Shown here: positions 9,622 through 18,436 of the stretch, in pieces
How positions within the stretch are numbered: position 1 is the stretch's first letter
How the letters are laid out: every line of letters begins with the position of its first letter
Assembly (NCBI GenBank): GCA_006503475.1
Contig: RSEH01000025.1
Location: 62,001 to 126,000, forward strand
DNA from: Stentor roeselii
Lineage: Eukaryota > Ciliophora > Heterotrichea > Heterotrichida > Stentoridae
DNA length: 64,000 bases
Reading direction: 5' to 3'
Program-made: the position numbers and the translations under genes
The notes under the pieces: generated by a model
Seen by the model: only the letters and a program-made list of their open reading frames with translations
What the model was told of the DNA's origin: nothing
Database searches by the model: none

Positions 9622-11730
9622 TTATTTCTTAAGTAATCTATATCTTTGAGCAAACAACTTATTCCTAGGGCGATCGATCTGAATCCCTCTAGTAGAACTA
9701 CCTGAAGTACTGGACACATTTCCCTGGTGCTTCTTAGTATTTTCAGGAGTAATATCATCCGGATCAGACAAGTTTTCATCTTCACACTTCCGATTAAAAA
9801 CATTATCCAGCAATTTTTTCTGTTCTTCCTTCGAATAAAACCTAAGATCTTTATGTTCTCTAATCTCCTCATTCAAGCTCATGACCCTAAAAGCATATCC
9901 CTGGTCAACCAAGAACATCTGTCGTTTATCAGCGTATCTCATTTCAAGCGTGTCCTGCGAGACCAAAGAGTAAAAATAAGCATTGAAGTCATTTTCTGAA
10001 CTATTCGTCTTGGGCCTTAAAATTCTTCCAAGTCTCTGAGCTTCTTGTCTTCTGGACCCAAAATGCGAGGATATCTGAATAATCACATTCGCTCCGGGGA
10101 GGTCGATTGAAGTGTCGCCGACTTTAGAGACTAATATTGTATTATGTGTTTCTTTGTTTTGAAAATTGAAAAGAATGTCGATTCTTTCCTTGTGAGGCGT
10201 GCTTCCACAGATCATTGGAAGGTTGAATTTTTCTTTGTAAAGTTCGAGGACGAAGAGATTATCAGAAAAAATAATGATTTTGTCACCCATTTTTTCATGT
10301 TTTCTGACAAGATATTCACATGTCATAAGTTTATTTGGATTCGCCACATATAACAAGATCTTTTTGTCAGAGTTTTTAGGGTCTAGGTACTCCTGGAAAA
10401 ATTCAGCAGTCATCGGACACCAAACTTCAATACATTCAACTTTAGCAATAAATCCATTCGCTTGCAACTCAAGCCAATTAGCTTCATAAAGTTTAGGTCC
10501 AATCAAAAAGTTCAAGTCATCGATTTTATTATCTTCCCTGACAAGTGTAGCAGTGAGTCCTAACTTGCAATGACTTTTCATATCAAAAATGACTCTTCTA
10601 AACACATCAGCAGGTACAACTTGAACTTCATCCATGACAAGTAATCCCCACTCAACTTCCTTCATTTTATTATACATCTCTTCATTTTCCGGGCGTCTTT
10701 TTCCAGTGAATCCCATCATCGAATAAGTTGAAATAACAATGCAAGGTTTTACGTTATTTTCAATCAAATCAGTTTTATTCGATGTGAAACAAAATATTTG
10801 TTTAGGGTCAATAGTTGACCAAAGTTCCAGTTGTCTTTTCCACTGATCAACCGCGACACAACTAGTACACAAAATAATAGCGCGCTTCTTAACAGTGCAA
10901 ATAGCAGTGATGCCCACAAGAGTCTTCCCCGAGCCACAAGGCAAGACAATCACTCCAGACCGAGCACGTCCATTGCTAAACATTTTGCTCAAACTTTTTT
11001 CCTGATAAGGCCGAATATGCGTACTCGGCTTCAAATCAATTTCAAGCTTCGGGTTGAAGTCATCAGCGAAGAAGTCATATTCTTCAATCAATGGAAAGTT
11101 CTGGTCTTGACAGTCTTTTCGCACCTGTTCAATCAAGTCACTTGAAATCGGCATGCTTTCCAAGTTGTCTCCAATTTCAGGATTTTCACCGTCCATGAGT
11201 TTGTTCATCTCTTCATTGATGTCTTCGACGTGGTTTTCAGTGACGTCCATTTTTACTCCGATTGCTGCGTTTTTGGCATTTCGGACACTTTCGATCTTTT
11301 CCAGGTCTTTCAAAACGCCTTCATAGGCGGTTTCGATGAAGTAAAGGTTGTTTCGGAGGACGAGCTTCGCTCGTCCACATTGGGCTGTACTGTCGTTTAT
11401 GAAGGAAATCACCTCCTCGGGAAGACAGATTAACTTGTTGTAGCTTTGAAGGACTGAGATTATGTAGTCTGGCTCTAGTTTGACTGAGACTGCCGCGTAG
11501 AGAGAGTAACGGGTTAATTCGTACTCGTGGATGTTCTCTGGACGGGATCTCGGCTCTGATATCGCGATGAGGAAATCAGTCACTTGCAGGTAGTTGGAAC
11601 ATGAGGACTGTAAGAAAATGTGACGATTCGGACACACCCAGATTGGCTTCTCGAGATGGTCGTCTTTTAGAGAAAAGTTTGAATAGTCGAAGCTGAAAAG
11701 TGAGGATATTTCATTTGAGGATTTAAGCAT
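9622..11730 (-). CDS. ERCC3: XPB/Ssl2 DNA helicase-translocase subunit of TFIIH
   Basis: The 702-residue TFIIH ATPase used in promoter opening and nucleotide excision repair. Order: N-terminal XPB domain (about 30-150), Walker A GSGKT (266-270), Walker B region VMDEVQVVPA (367-370 is DEVQ), LGLTATLVRED with the XPB RED motif, IGPKLYEANW, helicase C with KVGDTSIDLPGANV, ISSHFGSRRQEAQRLGRILR and FLVDQGYAF. The RAD25-type sequence is very well conserved. The odd point is DEVQ where XPB proteins normally have DEVH. Length is a little below yeast and human XPB (782 in human), mainly because the N- and C-terminal tails are short. Its ATG lies 22 bp from the divergent Arf GEF gene. Confidence 0.96.
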   Translation of the reverse strand: MLKSSNEISSLFSFDYSNFSLKDDHLEKPIWVCPNRHIFLQSSCSNYLQVTDFLIAISEPRSRPENIHEYELTRYSLYAAVSVKLEPDYIISVLQSYNKLICLPEEVISFINDSTAQCGRAKLVLRNNLYFIETAYEGVLKDLEKIESVRNAKNAAIGVKMDVTENHVEDINEEMNKLMDGENPEIGDNLESMPISSDLIEQVRKDCQDQNFPLIEEYDFFADDFNPKLEIDLKPSTHIRPYQEKSLSKMFSNGRARSGVIVLPCGSGKTLVGITAICTVKKRAIILCTSCVAVDQWKRQLELWSTIDPKQIFCFTSNKTDLIENNVKPCIVISTYSMMGFTGKRRPENEEMYNKMKEVEWGLLVMDEVQVVPADVFRRVIFDMKSHCKLGLTATLVREDNKIDDLNFLIGPKLYEANWLELQANGFIAKVECIEVWCPMTAEFFQEYLDPKNSDKKILLYVANPNKLMTCEYLVRKHEKMGDKIIIFSDNLFVLELYKEKFNLPMICGSTPHKERIDILFNFQNKETHNTILVSKVGDTSIDLPGANVIIQISSHFGSRRQEAQRLGRILRPKTNSSENDFNAYFYSLVSQDTLEMRYADKRQMFLVDQGYAFRVMSLNEEIREHKDLRFYSKEEQKKLLDNVFNRKCEDENLSDPDDITPENTKKHQGNVSSTSGSSTRGIQIDRPRNKLFAQRYRLLKK

Positions 11731-11752
11731 AGATACAATATTATATTAAGGA

Positions 11753-13294
11753 ATGGGAAACTCTCCAGTTAATACCATGTCTTATCACGAGACCGGCAAA
11801 TGCAGTTTATTTCATAGCTGCTCTAGTTTAACCGAGCTGGACGTAGACGAGCTGGCTATTCACCGAGAAATCGGAGTTCCTCGCGGGCGTATCTGCACTG
11901 AAGCAATGCGGTTCATGGATTCCAACAGTAAGGCTCTTTTATTTGCAGCTATGAGTCCTAACCCAGAACTGGTTCGGCGATATTTGTCTTATGGAGCCAG
12001 TCCTGATACTTACGACCAGAACCGGACTAGTCCTCTTCACATTGCATGCCGAGAAGGGAGTATGGAAGTAGTTAAGGAGCTCATAAGTCATCGATGCAAT
12101 TTGAGTATCGCTGATTGTGCTGGATGGACTTCTTTGCATATTGCAAGTCATCGAGGTCATAGTGATATTGTAGAGTTTTTGCTTGCTTGTGGAGCTGAAG
12201 CTACTTCTGTTAATTCTCATGGTCAGACACCTTTTGACCTGGCACGGGACTACTCTACTAAAAAGAAATTCATCAAGTACTGGGGCGTCCAAGACGTTCA
12301 ATGTGATAATGAAGGAAGAGACAAACGTCCTCTAACACCCTACAGTCAAGAGTCAAGCGTCACAAGTGACCTCTGGATGAAATTCGGCAAGATCAGCTAT
12401 ATAAGCAGCTACAAGTACCTCGAAGAAACCCTAAAAAACATTTACAACAACGACTTCAAAAAAGGACTATCAATGTTAGTAATCGCAGGAATAATCGATC
12501 AAAACCCTTCAAGCATCGCAAGATTTTTACATGAAAATCAAAAACTAAACCCTGCAAAAATCGGTGAAACATTAGGAGAACCCAGTGATTTTTTCCGAGA
12601 AGTTTGCAAAGAATACATGAATTTAATCGAGATTGAGCATCACAACCTTCTAGATTCTTTATCAAGAGTATTAAGACTAGTGAAGTTGCCAAAAGGACTT
12701 CTTTCAGACCAGATAATAAGCATTTTCGCTCAAAGGTTCTTCAGAATAGACGGGCCTTTCAATTCAATAGATTCAGTCCATCATCTGGTATTCAACATCA
12801 TCAACCTTAACTACCAAGTCCATACTTTGCAAGAAGAACCCAGCAAAGAAGAGTTTTTCTTAAAAAACAAAGGAATGCATGACGGAGGAGATTTTCCTGA
12901 GAAGTACCTGACGTGGATCTATGAAAGTGTCTTGACAGAGCCTCTTGATGCAGTTTTTTATCAACAAATCGCGCCAGTCTTTGAAGAAGTCCTGCATAGT
13001 GGCTACTTGAAGTACAAAATTGGAAATGACTGGAAAGAAAAGTACTTTATTTTCAATTCTGGCACTCTTTGGTGTTTCAAGTCATCAACTCAAATCACTC
13101 CTAATGGGTTCTTACCTTTCAAGAGTAACAAAGTCAAAGTCAAGGGAAAGTTTTTTTCTATATCTGGAGATGTCGTGTTTTGGAAGATCAATGCTGATGG
13201 CGCTGCCTGTCTCCAGAGGTATAAGGAAATTTTGTTTAAGATGGACAGTCCTGATGCTTGGATTGGTGGGTTTCAAAGTCTGATCAGAACCTAG
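11753..13294 (+). CDS. Arf guanine nucleotide exchange factor: ankyrin repeats, Sec7 and PH
   Basis: A 513-residue protein with about three ankyrin repeats (roughly 60-160; TSPLHIACREGSMEVVKELI, GWTSLHIASHRGHSDIVEFLL), a Sec7 domain (roughly 225-405; FLHENQKLNPAKIGETLGE with the catalytic glutamate finger, FAQRFFRIDG, FNIINLNYQVH, FFLKNKGMHDGGDFPEKYL) and a C-terminal PH domain (from about 415; SGYLKYKIGNDWKEKYFIF). Sec7 loads Arf GTPases with GTP at membranes; the PH domain probably binds phosphoinositide. Sec7-PH is the cytohesin order; ankyrin repeats in front are unusual. It begins MGNSPV, where the residue at position 6 does not favour myristoylation. Confidence 0.92.
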   Translation: MGNSPVNTMSYHETGKCSLFHSCSSLTELDVDELAIHREIGVPRGRICTEAMRFMDSNSKALLFAAMSPNPELVRRYLSYGASPDTYDQNRTSPLHIACREGSMEVVKELISHRCNLSIADCAGWTSLHIASHRGHSDIVEFLLACGAEATSVNSHGQTPFDLARDYSTKKKFIKYWGVQDVQCDNEGRDKRPLTPYSQESSVTSDLWMKFGKISYISSYKYLEETLKNIYNNDFKKGLSMLVIAGIIDQNPSSIARFLHENQKLNPAKIGETLGEPSDFFREVCKEYMNLIEIEHHNLLDSLSRVLRLVKLPKGLLSDQIISIFAQRFFRIDGPFNSIDSVHHLVFNIINLNYQVHTLQEEPSKEEFFLKNKGMHDGGDFPEKYLTWIYESVLTEPLDAVFYQQIAPVFEEVLHSGYLKYKIGNDWKEKYFIFNSGTLWCFKSSTQITPNGFLPFKSNKVKVKGKFFSISGDVVFWKINADGAACLQRYKEILFKMDSPDAWIGGFQSLIRT

Positions 13295-13529
13295 AAGTTT
13301 GAAAAGAGATTAAGTTGTTGATGAATAAGATAATTGTATAAGTCGATTTTAAGGATTGGAAACTCTTCATTATCATTTTTTGAAAAAGTTTCAAGAATAG
13401 CGAAAGATTTTTGATCATCAAAAGAAAATTCAGGCTGATATAAAGATTAGCTAATAACTTAATACTTGATATTTAAAATAATCTTTTGCTTTAGATCTTG
13501 TCTTTATTTCAAACTATTCGAATTTAAAA

Positions 13530-15176
13530 ATGAACAACACGAACTCTCCTTACAGCATGCTTGCCACTCACGTGAATGACTTACGAAGAATGTGGTTTCA
13601 AGAGCATGAAAAAAACAAAAAACTCAAAGAAAAACTGCGAGAATTCAAAATTCTGATGAAAAACATCCAGTCCCACATCCTTCTCAACGAGTCATTCACC
13701 GAAGAGTCAAATTTGAGTCTTCTGGAAATTCGAGACTTTTCCAATCAATCAACACTCGAGCAAACGTCCAGTCCCAACCTTTTCCAATCCCAACTCGCTA
13801 AAGTCGTTTCAAACCTTTTTATGAAAGTTATGCGGGAGTCTTTTAATTCTCTCCAATCTTCAAAAATGTTGCAAAAAAAGACCCGCCTGTTAATTTTTCT
13901 GTTGAATCTTCAGAAAATCTTCCAAAATCATGAAATTCTTCACAAAAGTCATGCGATTCGTTGTCTTCAGCCTTTTTTTCAAAGATCTTCAAAAATCTTT
14001 AAAATTTTTCAATCAACTTCAGGACTTTTTTTTCGATTAAAACGATTTTCTTTTGAAGAATTTAAAAAAAAAACTTTGAATTTGAACTCAGTTGACTCTG
14101 AAAGGAAAAAAATTGACCTGGGTGTTAATGAAACTTCTCCTCCTAATTTTAAGGAGTACTTTGGAAGGCAGATTGAAAATAGTCTTGAAGAATTCAAGAG
14201 CTTCTCTGATAGTTGCTTTGGAGGCTTTGAACAGGCAAGAAATAAACTCAACTTTCAATTTGATATTGAAAAAAATAAGAGAATTATCAAAAACCCGAAA
14301 TTTTTGAACTTTATGCAGATCTTTAGAGAAAAAATCATCGAAAAAAAAAATTTTGCCTTTCAGGCTGTTTTGTTTTGGTTTGAAAATTCGATTTGTTATC
14401 AAGAAGGAGTTAAACTTTTAGTTGAAATTTTACAGAAAGTTGTAAAAAGAAAGTCGAAAATAGAGGCTTTAGTAGCTATTGGAAATTGTACGAGGATTAA
14501 AAAAATGGTTTTAAGGGTTTTTGAGTTGATTTTATACAAAATTGCTAATCGAGTCTCAAAAGATTATTTTAAAAAGTTGATTTACTGTAAATATAAGAAC
14601 TTCAATTCCCGTGCTTTAAAAAGACTAGAAACTCTACTCAAGAAATCCTTCAAAAAATCATTCAACCTGTGGAAAAACCCAAAAAAACCTCTATTTTTCA
14701 ACAGTACTCTCTTCAACTCTTACATCTCTCTTCACAAACTTTCCGAATTCCCCAAAAAATACACCACAAGACTGAAACGCGAGACTTTTTTAAACATAGT
14801 AAAAACAATAAACCAAGAAATTTCATTAACCTGCCTCCAGTTAACAACCCTTTCAAAAGCATCTCAATTATTAAAAATATTCACAATGCGAAGACTCTTC
14901 AAATCATTTGAAACCTGGAAAAATCTCGAAAATTTCGAAAAACTCTCAAAACTAACTCGATCAAAAAAAATGGTAAAACTCTTGGCAGACAGTGCCTTAC
15001 AAATAATTTCAATCGCCTTCAGGTCCTGGCAATACTCAATCTATTCCCAAATCAACTTTTCAGATCAAAACAAAGAAAACTACTACAAAAAGTCCTTAAA
15101 TTTCAATCTACTCACCCAGCCCCGACCTTCTAAGAAGCCTTTACAAATTCTGAATAATTCTTATAATAATCTCTAA
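13530..15176 (+). CDS. Helical W-repeat protein (Sfi1-like character)
   Basis: A 548-residue very basic helical protein, rich in Phe, Lys, Leu and Ser. A short N-terminal coiled coil (WFQEHEKNKKLKEKLREF) is followed by irregular helical units; the later ones carry an aromatic-x-x-Trp pattern (FKKSFNLWKN, LFKSFETWKN, IAFRSWQY). Such units recall the centrin-binding repeats of Sfi1, but match strength is low and the function is inferred. The same style of units forms the C-terminal half of the two RCC1-like genes at 24699 and 42913. Its TAA (15174-15176) overlaps the stop codon of the convergent RING gene. Confidence 0.75.
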   Translation: MNNTNSPYSMLATHVNDLRRMWFQEHEKNKKLKEKLREFKILMKNIQSHILLNESFTEESNLSLLEIRDFSNQSTLEQTSSPNLFQSQLAKVVSNLFMKVMRESFNSLQSSKMLQKKTRLLIFLLNLQKIFQNHEILHKSHAIRCLQPFFQRSSKIFKIFQSTSGLFFRLKRFSFEEFKKKTLNLNSVDSERKKIDLGVNETSPPNFKEYFGRQIENSLEEFKSFSDSCFGGFEQARNKLNFQFDIEKNKRIIKNPKFLNFMQIFREKIIEKKNFAFQAVLFWFENSICYQEGVKLLVEILQKVVKRKSKIEALVAIGNCTRIKKMVLRVFELILYKIANRVSKDYFKKLIYCKYKNFNSRALKRLETLLKKSFKKSFNLWKNPKKPLFFNSTLFNSYISLHKLSEFPKKYTTRLKRETFLNIVKTINQEISLTCLQLTTLSKASQLLKIFTMRRLFKSFETWKNLENFEKLSKLTRSKKMVKLLADSALQIISIAFRSWQYSIYSQINFSDQNKENYYKKSLNFNLLTQPRPSKKPLQILNNSYNNL

Positions 15177-15943
15177 TCATTCATCCTATCACTAAAGTTT
15201 TTTTTACAATTAGGACAAGAAGCTTTTTTCAGTAACCACTGGTCAATGCAGGGTAAATGAAACTTATGAGAACAACTCGTGATTCTGATACGTTCGCCAT
15301 TTTGAAAGTTGAGAAGGCAGATCGAGCAAAGGTTATCATCAGTGGATGAATAGTCCCCGATAGTAATCCGGCTGATATCAAGCGGTGTCATTCCTTGGGA
15401 GTCATGAACAAGACTAGGAGCTTCTTGTCCTTCATACTGGTCAAGAAGCAAAACGTATTCTCTTTCCCTTTCACTTCTCTGAATGAAGTCAATTAAAGAA
15501 TAAGAAATATAAGTCGCATATCCAACAATCCAAGAGTAAATCACGATAAACCACATACAAATAAACCAACTCACTTGTTCATCAAAGCAGTTAGGCACTA
15601 GTTTCGCTTCAGCGAACCAGAAAGTCCCAAGAATAGCCAACACGAGCAATGTTGGAAAAAGGAGAAAGACGGTGACAAGAGTAAATATCAGAGATCCTGG
15701 ACAAAACAACTGGCTTCGGAACTCGTCAACGACTTGTCTTAAAAAAAGAACTTCTGCAAGTTTAAACGTGGGAAGTAAAGAAATCGTGAATAGAAGCCAG
15801 ATGTCGATGCTCATCGGACAAGCACTGAGTATCTGTTACTCGCTGTTCCAAGGTCCGAGAAGGACTGAGATGTAAGTGTATCCCACCATGATTAGAAGGA
15901 CGTAGTCTGGACTGGCTAGAATTTACAATGAAAGTCTTGACAT
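15173..15943 (-). CDS. Multi-pass membrane RING-H2 E3 ubiquitin ligase, two 15-nt introns
   Basis: Coding parts: 15927-15943, 15840-15911 and 15173-15824 on the minus strand, 246 residues. Taking the nearest ATG (15814) would lose two exons: introns at 15912-15926 and 15825-15839 both have the canonical 15-nt form, and their removal gives MSRLSFPDYVLLIMVGYTYI..., a continuous membrane segment. Several hydrophobic helices follow, then a cytosolic tail with a C3H2C3 RING-H2 near the end (CSICLLNF, CSHKFHLPC, CPNCKKNF). It should recruit an E2 and ubiquitinate proteins at an internal membrane. It starts 12 bp after the PP2C stop on the same strand, and its stop overlaps the convergent gene by 3-4 bp. 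Confidence 0.9.
15825..15839 (-). other. Intron, 15 nt, in the RING-H2 gene
   Basis: GTAACAGATACTCAG on the minus strand, A at position 10. Removal joins GPWNS to DACPMSIDIW in frame; the intron holds an in-frame TAA. Confidence 0.88.
15912..15926 (-). other. Intron, 15 nt, in the RING-H2 gene
   Basis: GTAAATTCTAGCCAG on the minus strand, A at position 10. It joins the 17-nt first exon (MSRLS plus two bases) to FPDYVLLI in frame. Confidence 0.82.
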
Positions 15944-15955
15944 TTAGATTATTTT

Positions 15956-17179
15956 CTAACCTAAGTGCTTCAGAGGTTTTGTGTAACGACGAAGGGCGTC
16001 ACCTGACATGCTCCCGTATAAACTTTCATGTTCTTTTGAGAAGTCTATCACTATCACGGAAATGTCGTCTATTACTACTCCTTCGGATTGCACGTGGTAT
16101 AACCAACGATATCTGCATTCTTCTGATAACATTCGAGCTATTGTTGAGTTCTTGTTGTTTGATGGATAGTCATTGTACTCAAGGTCTGTGCACTTGTCTT
16201 TTAACATTTCGATGAAGTTTAGAACTTCGAGGTTGTCCATTACGTCCCATATTCCATCAGAAGCTATAACTATGTATTGGTCCAAATTAGAGTACATTGA
16301 AAAATACCTATACTCAGGAGTTCCTAAAATCCCATACTTCTTTCCAAGTCTATCGCCAATAGACCTAGTCATCGACAAGGCAGATTCAGCATCAGGTAAA
16401 ATAACCCTACAATGTCCATCAGGACTAAATCCATCTTTAAACCTTTCAATATGTCCTCCAGCCTGTTTAATCCTAACAGACTCTTCCGCATTATCAGGTT
16501 TCTGATCAATAGTCAAAGGAATGGGTTTAAGCATTCGTTGAACAGTATAATTTCTCGCATTAGGATTACGATATTTGTTCATCGGAAAAATCGAGTCATT
16601 CAAAGTTCCTAAAATCGCTCTGGAGTCGCCGATGCACCCAGAGTGAATAGAATTTTCACTGATAAAAATTAAAATCCCAGTAGAACCTGACAAGTCACAG
16701 TTAATCGCACTTTCCTTCACAGCCTTGTCACAATCTTCAAGAGCCTGGACCACAGCGACTTTTGGGTTATGTACGAAGTCCTGAAAATGAGAAATAACGA
16801 AATTTGACACGAAATTCACGCAAAACTCTGAAATTGAATGACCTTCGTAGCCATGTCCATCGAAAAGCATGCAAAATAAAGTGCCTTCAGTAGCTAAAAC
16901 ATGAAAATTGTCCTGGCAAATTTTGTTTTCTACTCCTTTAGGGTCTTGTCCAGGTAGTAAACAAGCAGAAATTTTCATAAAGCGAGGACCGACTTGGTGC
17001 TTCTGGATGATCTGTTTCAATGGAGCCTTAAGGGAAAATTCCAGGATGTTCTTGCCAAGCATGGAGCCGACAGCTGATATATTTGTTAATTTCAGCCTTT
17101 GGAACGATTGGTACTCGTAAACTAGTTAAGACTTACTCTGTGAGTTCTGGTCTTGAGATTTCCCGTGACAACAGCCCAT
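15956..17179 (-). CDS. PP2C-type protein phosphatase with MGCC N-terminus encoded by a 43-nt first exon
   Basis: Metal-dependent Ser/Thr phosphatase, 402 residues, coding parts 17137-17179 and 15956-17121. The internal ATG at 17062 would give a shorter protein, but a 15-nt intron at 17122-17136 links an upstream ATG in frame. The added residues start MGCCHGKS, a strong dual-acylation signal (myristate on Gly2, palmitate on Cys3/4), so the enzyme is probably membrane-bound. PP2C motifs are intact: QDNFHV, LFDGHGYEGH, SGSTG, IGDSRAIL, MTRSIGDRLG, ASDGIWD and DDISVIVID. An insertion sits around MNKYRNPNARNYT. A second PP2C with a similar N-terminus lies at 20723-21907. Confidence 0.93.
17122..17136 (-). 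other. Intron, 15 nt, in the first PP2C gene
   Basis: GTAAGTCTTAACTAG on the minus strand, A at position 10. It joins MGCCHGKSQDQNSQ to IYEYQSFQRL; in-frame stops within it otherwise close the upstream exon. Confidence 0.88.
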
Positions 17180-17290
17180 GTTAACTAGAATATTTAATCA
17201 TCCATTAATTCACTCCTGGAATTTTTATGTGGTTCTTTAAATTCACTGAAAAATAATCAACTTTACATTTCTTTTTTAGTCTTCAGGTAA

Positions 17291-18421
17291 ATGGAAGAAA
17301 ATCTTAAAGAACTTATCAACAAAGTCCATCCAAACGAAAGCGAAAAGTTTGAAGGTATCGAAGATCTCTGCTTGACTTGGAAGTACCTCCAAGCCTCTTC
17401 TCCAAACCCTCAGCTAATCCGTTTATTCTACCGAAACCTGAAGCATCGAAGTATAAAACCATCAGCTTCTCTTTGCATGGTTCATGGTTTTGCTGAACAT
17501 TCCGGAAAACTTTTAAATGTTGCGAGTTATTTCGCCTTAAGAGGCTTTGAAGTGCATTTGATAGACCTGAGGAGCTTCGGGTATTCAGGAGGAGCACGAT
17601 GTGGGCATGATTTGCTTCAATTTCAAAGCGATATTAAAGTACTTCTAGACCAGGCCCGCAGTGATCTTCCTTGTTTTTTATACGGCCACAGCATGGGCGG
17701 CATGTTGGTGACAACGATTTTAATAAACAACCCTCAACTCAGCTTGTCAGGCGCTTTGATCTCGGCGCCTTTGTATGAGTCCAGCAGTGCCGAGGTGGAC
17801 ATAGTGAAAGAAAACCTGTTTCATTCAGTGGCCGAAGTGATGAGTGAAGGTCTTTTTAATTCTTACATTGCTCCAGGGTGTTTAAGCCGAGATGATCAGT
17901 TTTTGAAAGGAGTTTTCGATGATAGAAAACTTATGCCGTTCTTTGGACCGAAACTTGGAGTCAGTCTTTTGGATCATATGAAGTGGGTCTTGAAAGCTGC
18001 TGGAAAACTGAAACATCCGGTCGGCTTTTTTCATGGAAATGATGATACTTTAACTTTCGCCAAAACTACCAAGTTTGTTCATGATCAAGCATGTAGCAAT
18101 GATAAAACTTTTCATGTTATTCCTGATGCTGGACATGAACCTCATCATGATATTTATAGAGACTCTTTTATTCCTAAACTTTTTCAATGGGCACAAGTCA
18201 GGGCTAAGGCACTTCCTTTTGGAAAAGTTTATAATTTCAAAGTAGGACTCGCTGGAATGCCGAGTACTTCCAAATGGCCGCGACTCGTGCTTTACTTTTT
18301 TATCGTTGTTTATCTGGTAATTGCTTTTAAAGTGAAAATTCAGCTAAATCCTGTGAAATGCTTGAAAATAATGAAAATCTTTTCAATGATTTTCTGGCCG
18401 ATGAAGATAGTGACTGGTTAA
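17291..18421 (+). CDS. Alpha/beta hydrolase, monoglyceride-lipase-like, with C-terminal membrane segment
   Basis: A serine hydrolase of the monoacylglycerol lipase group (Hydrolase_4 fold), 376 residues. The oxyanion segment MVHGFAEHSGK matches HGxxEHSGRY of MAGL, the nucleophile elbow is GHSMGG, the acid is probably in HGNDDTL and the catalytic His in DAGHEPHHD. Unlike soluble MAGL it ends with a hydrophobic stretch (LVLYFFIVVYLVIAF) and a short basic hydrophobic tail, suggesting a tail anchor. It would cleave monoglycerides or similar esters at a membrane; the substrate is inferred. It is divergent from the PP2C gene (111 bp between starts) and convergent with the coiled-coil gene 15 bp downstream. 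Confidence 0.9.
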   Translation: MEENLKELINKVHPNESEKFEGIEDLCLTWKYLQASSPNPQLIRLFYRNLKHRSIKPSASLCMVHGFAEHSGKLLNVASYFALRGFEVHLIDLRSFGYSGGARCGHDLLQFQSDIKVLLDQARSDLPCFLYGHSMGGMLVTTILINNPQLSLSGALISAPLYESSSAEVDIVKENLFHSVAEVMSEGLFNSYIAPGCLSRDDQFLKGVFDDRKLMPFFGPKLGVSLLDHMKWVLKAAGKLKHPVGFFHGNDDTLTFAKTTKFVHDQACSNDKTFHVIPDAGHEPHHDIYRDSFIPKLFQWAQVRAKALPFGKVYNFKVGLAGMPSTSKWPRLVLYFFIVVYLVIAFKVKIQLNPVKCLKIMKIFSMIFWPMKIVTG

Positions 18422-18436
18422 CTAATTACTATTTAC

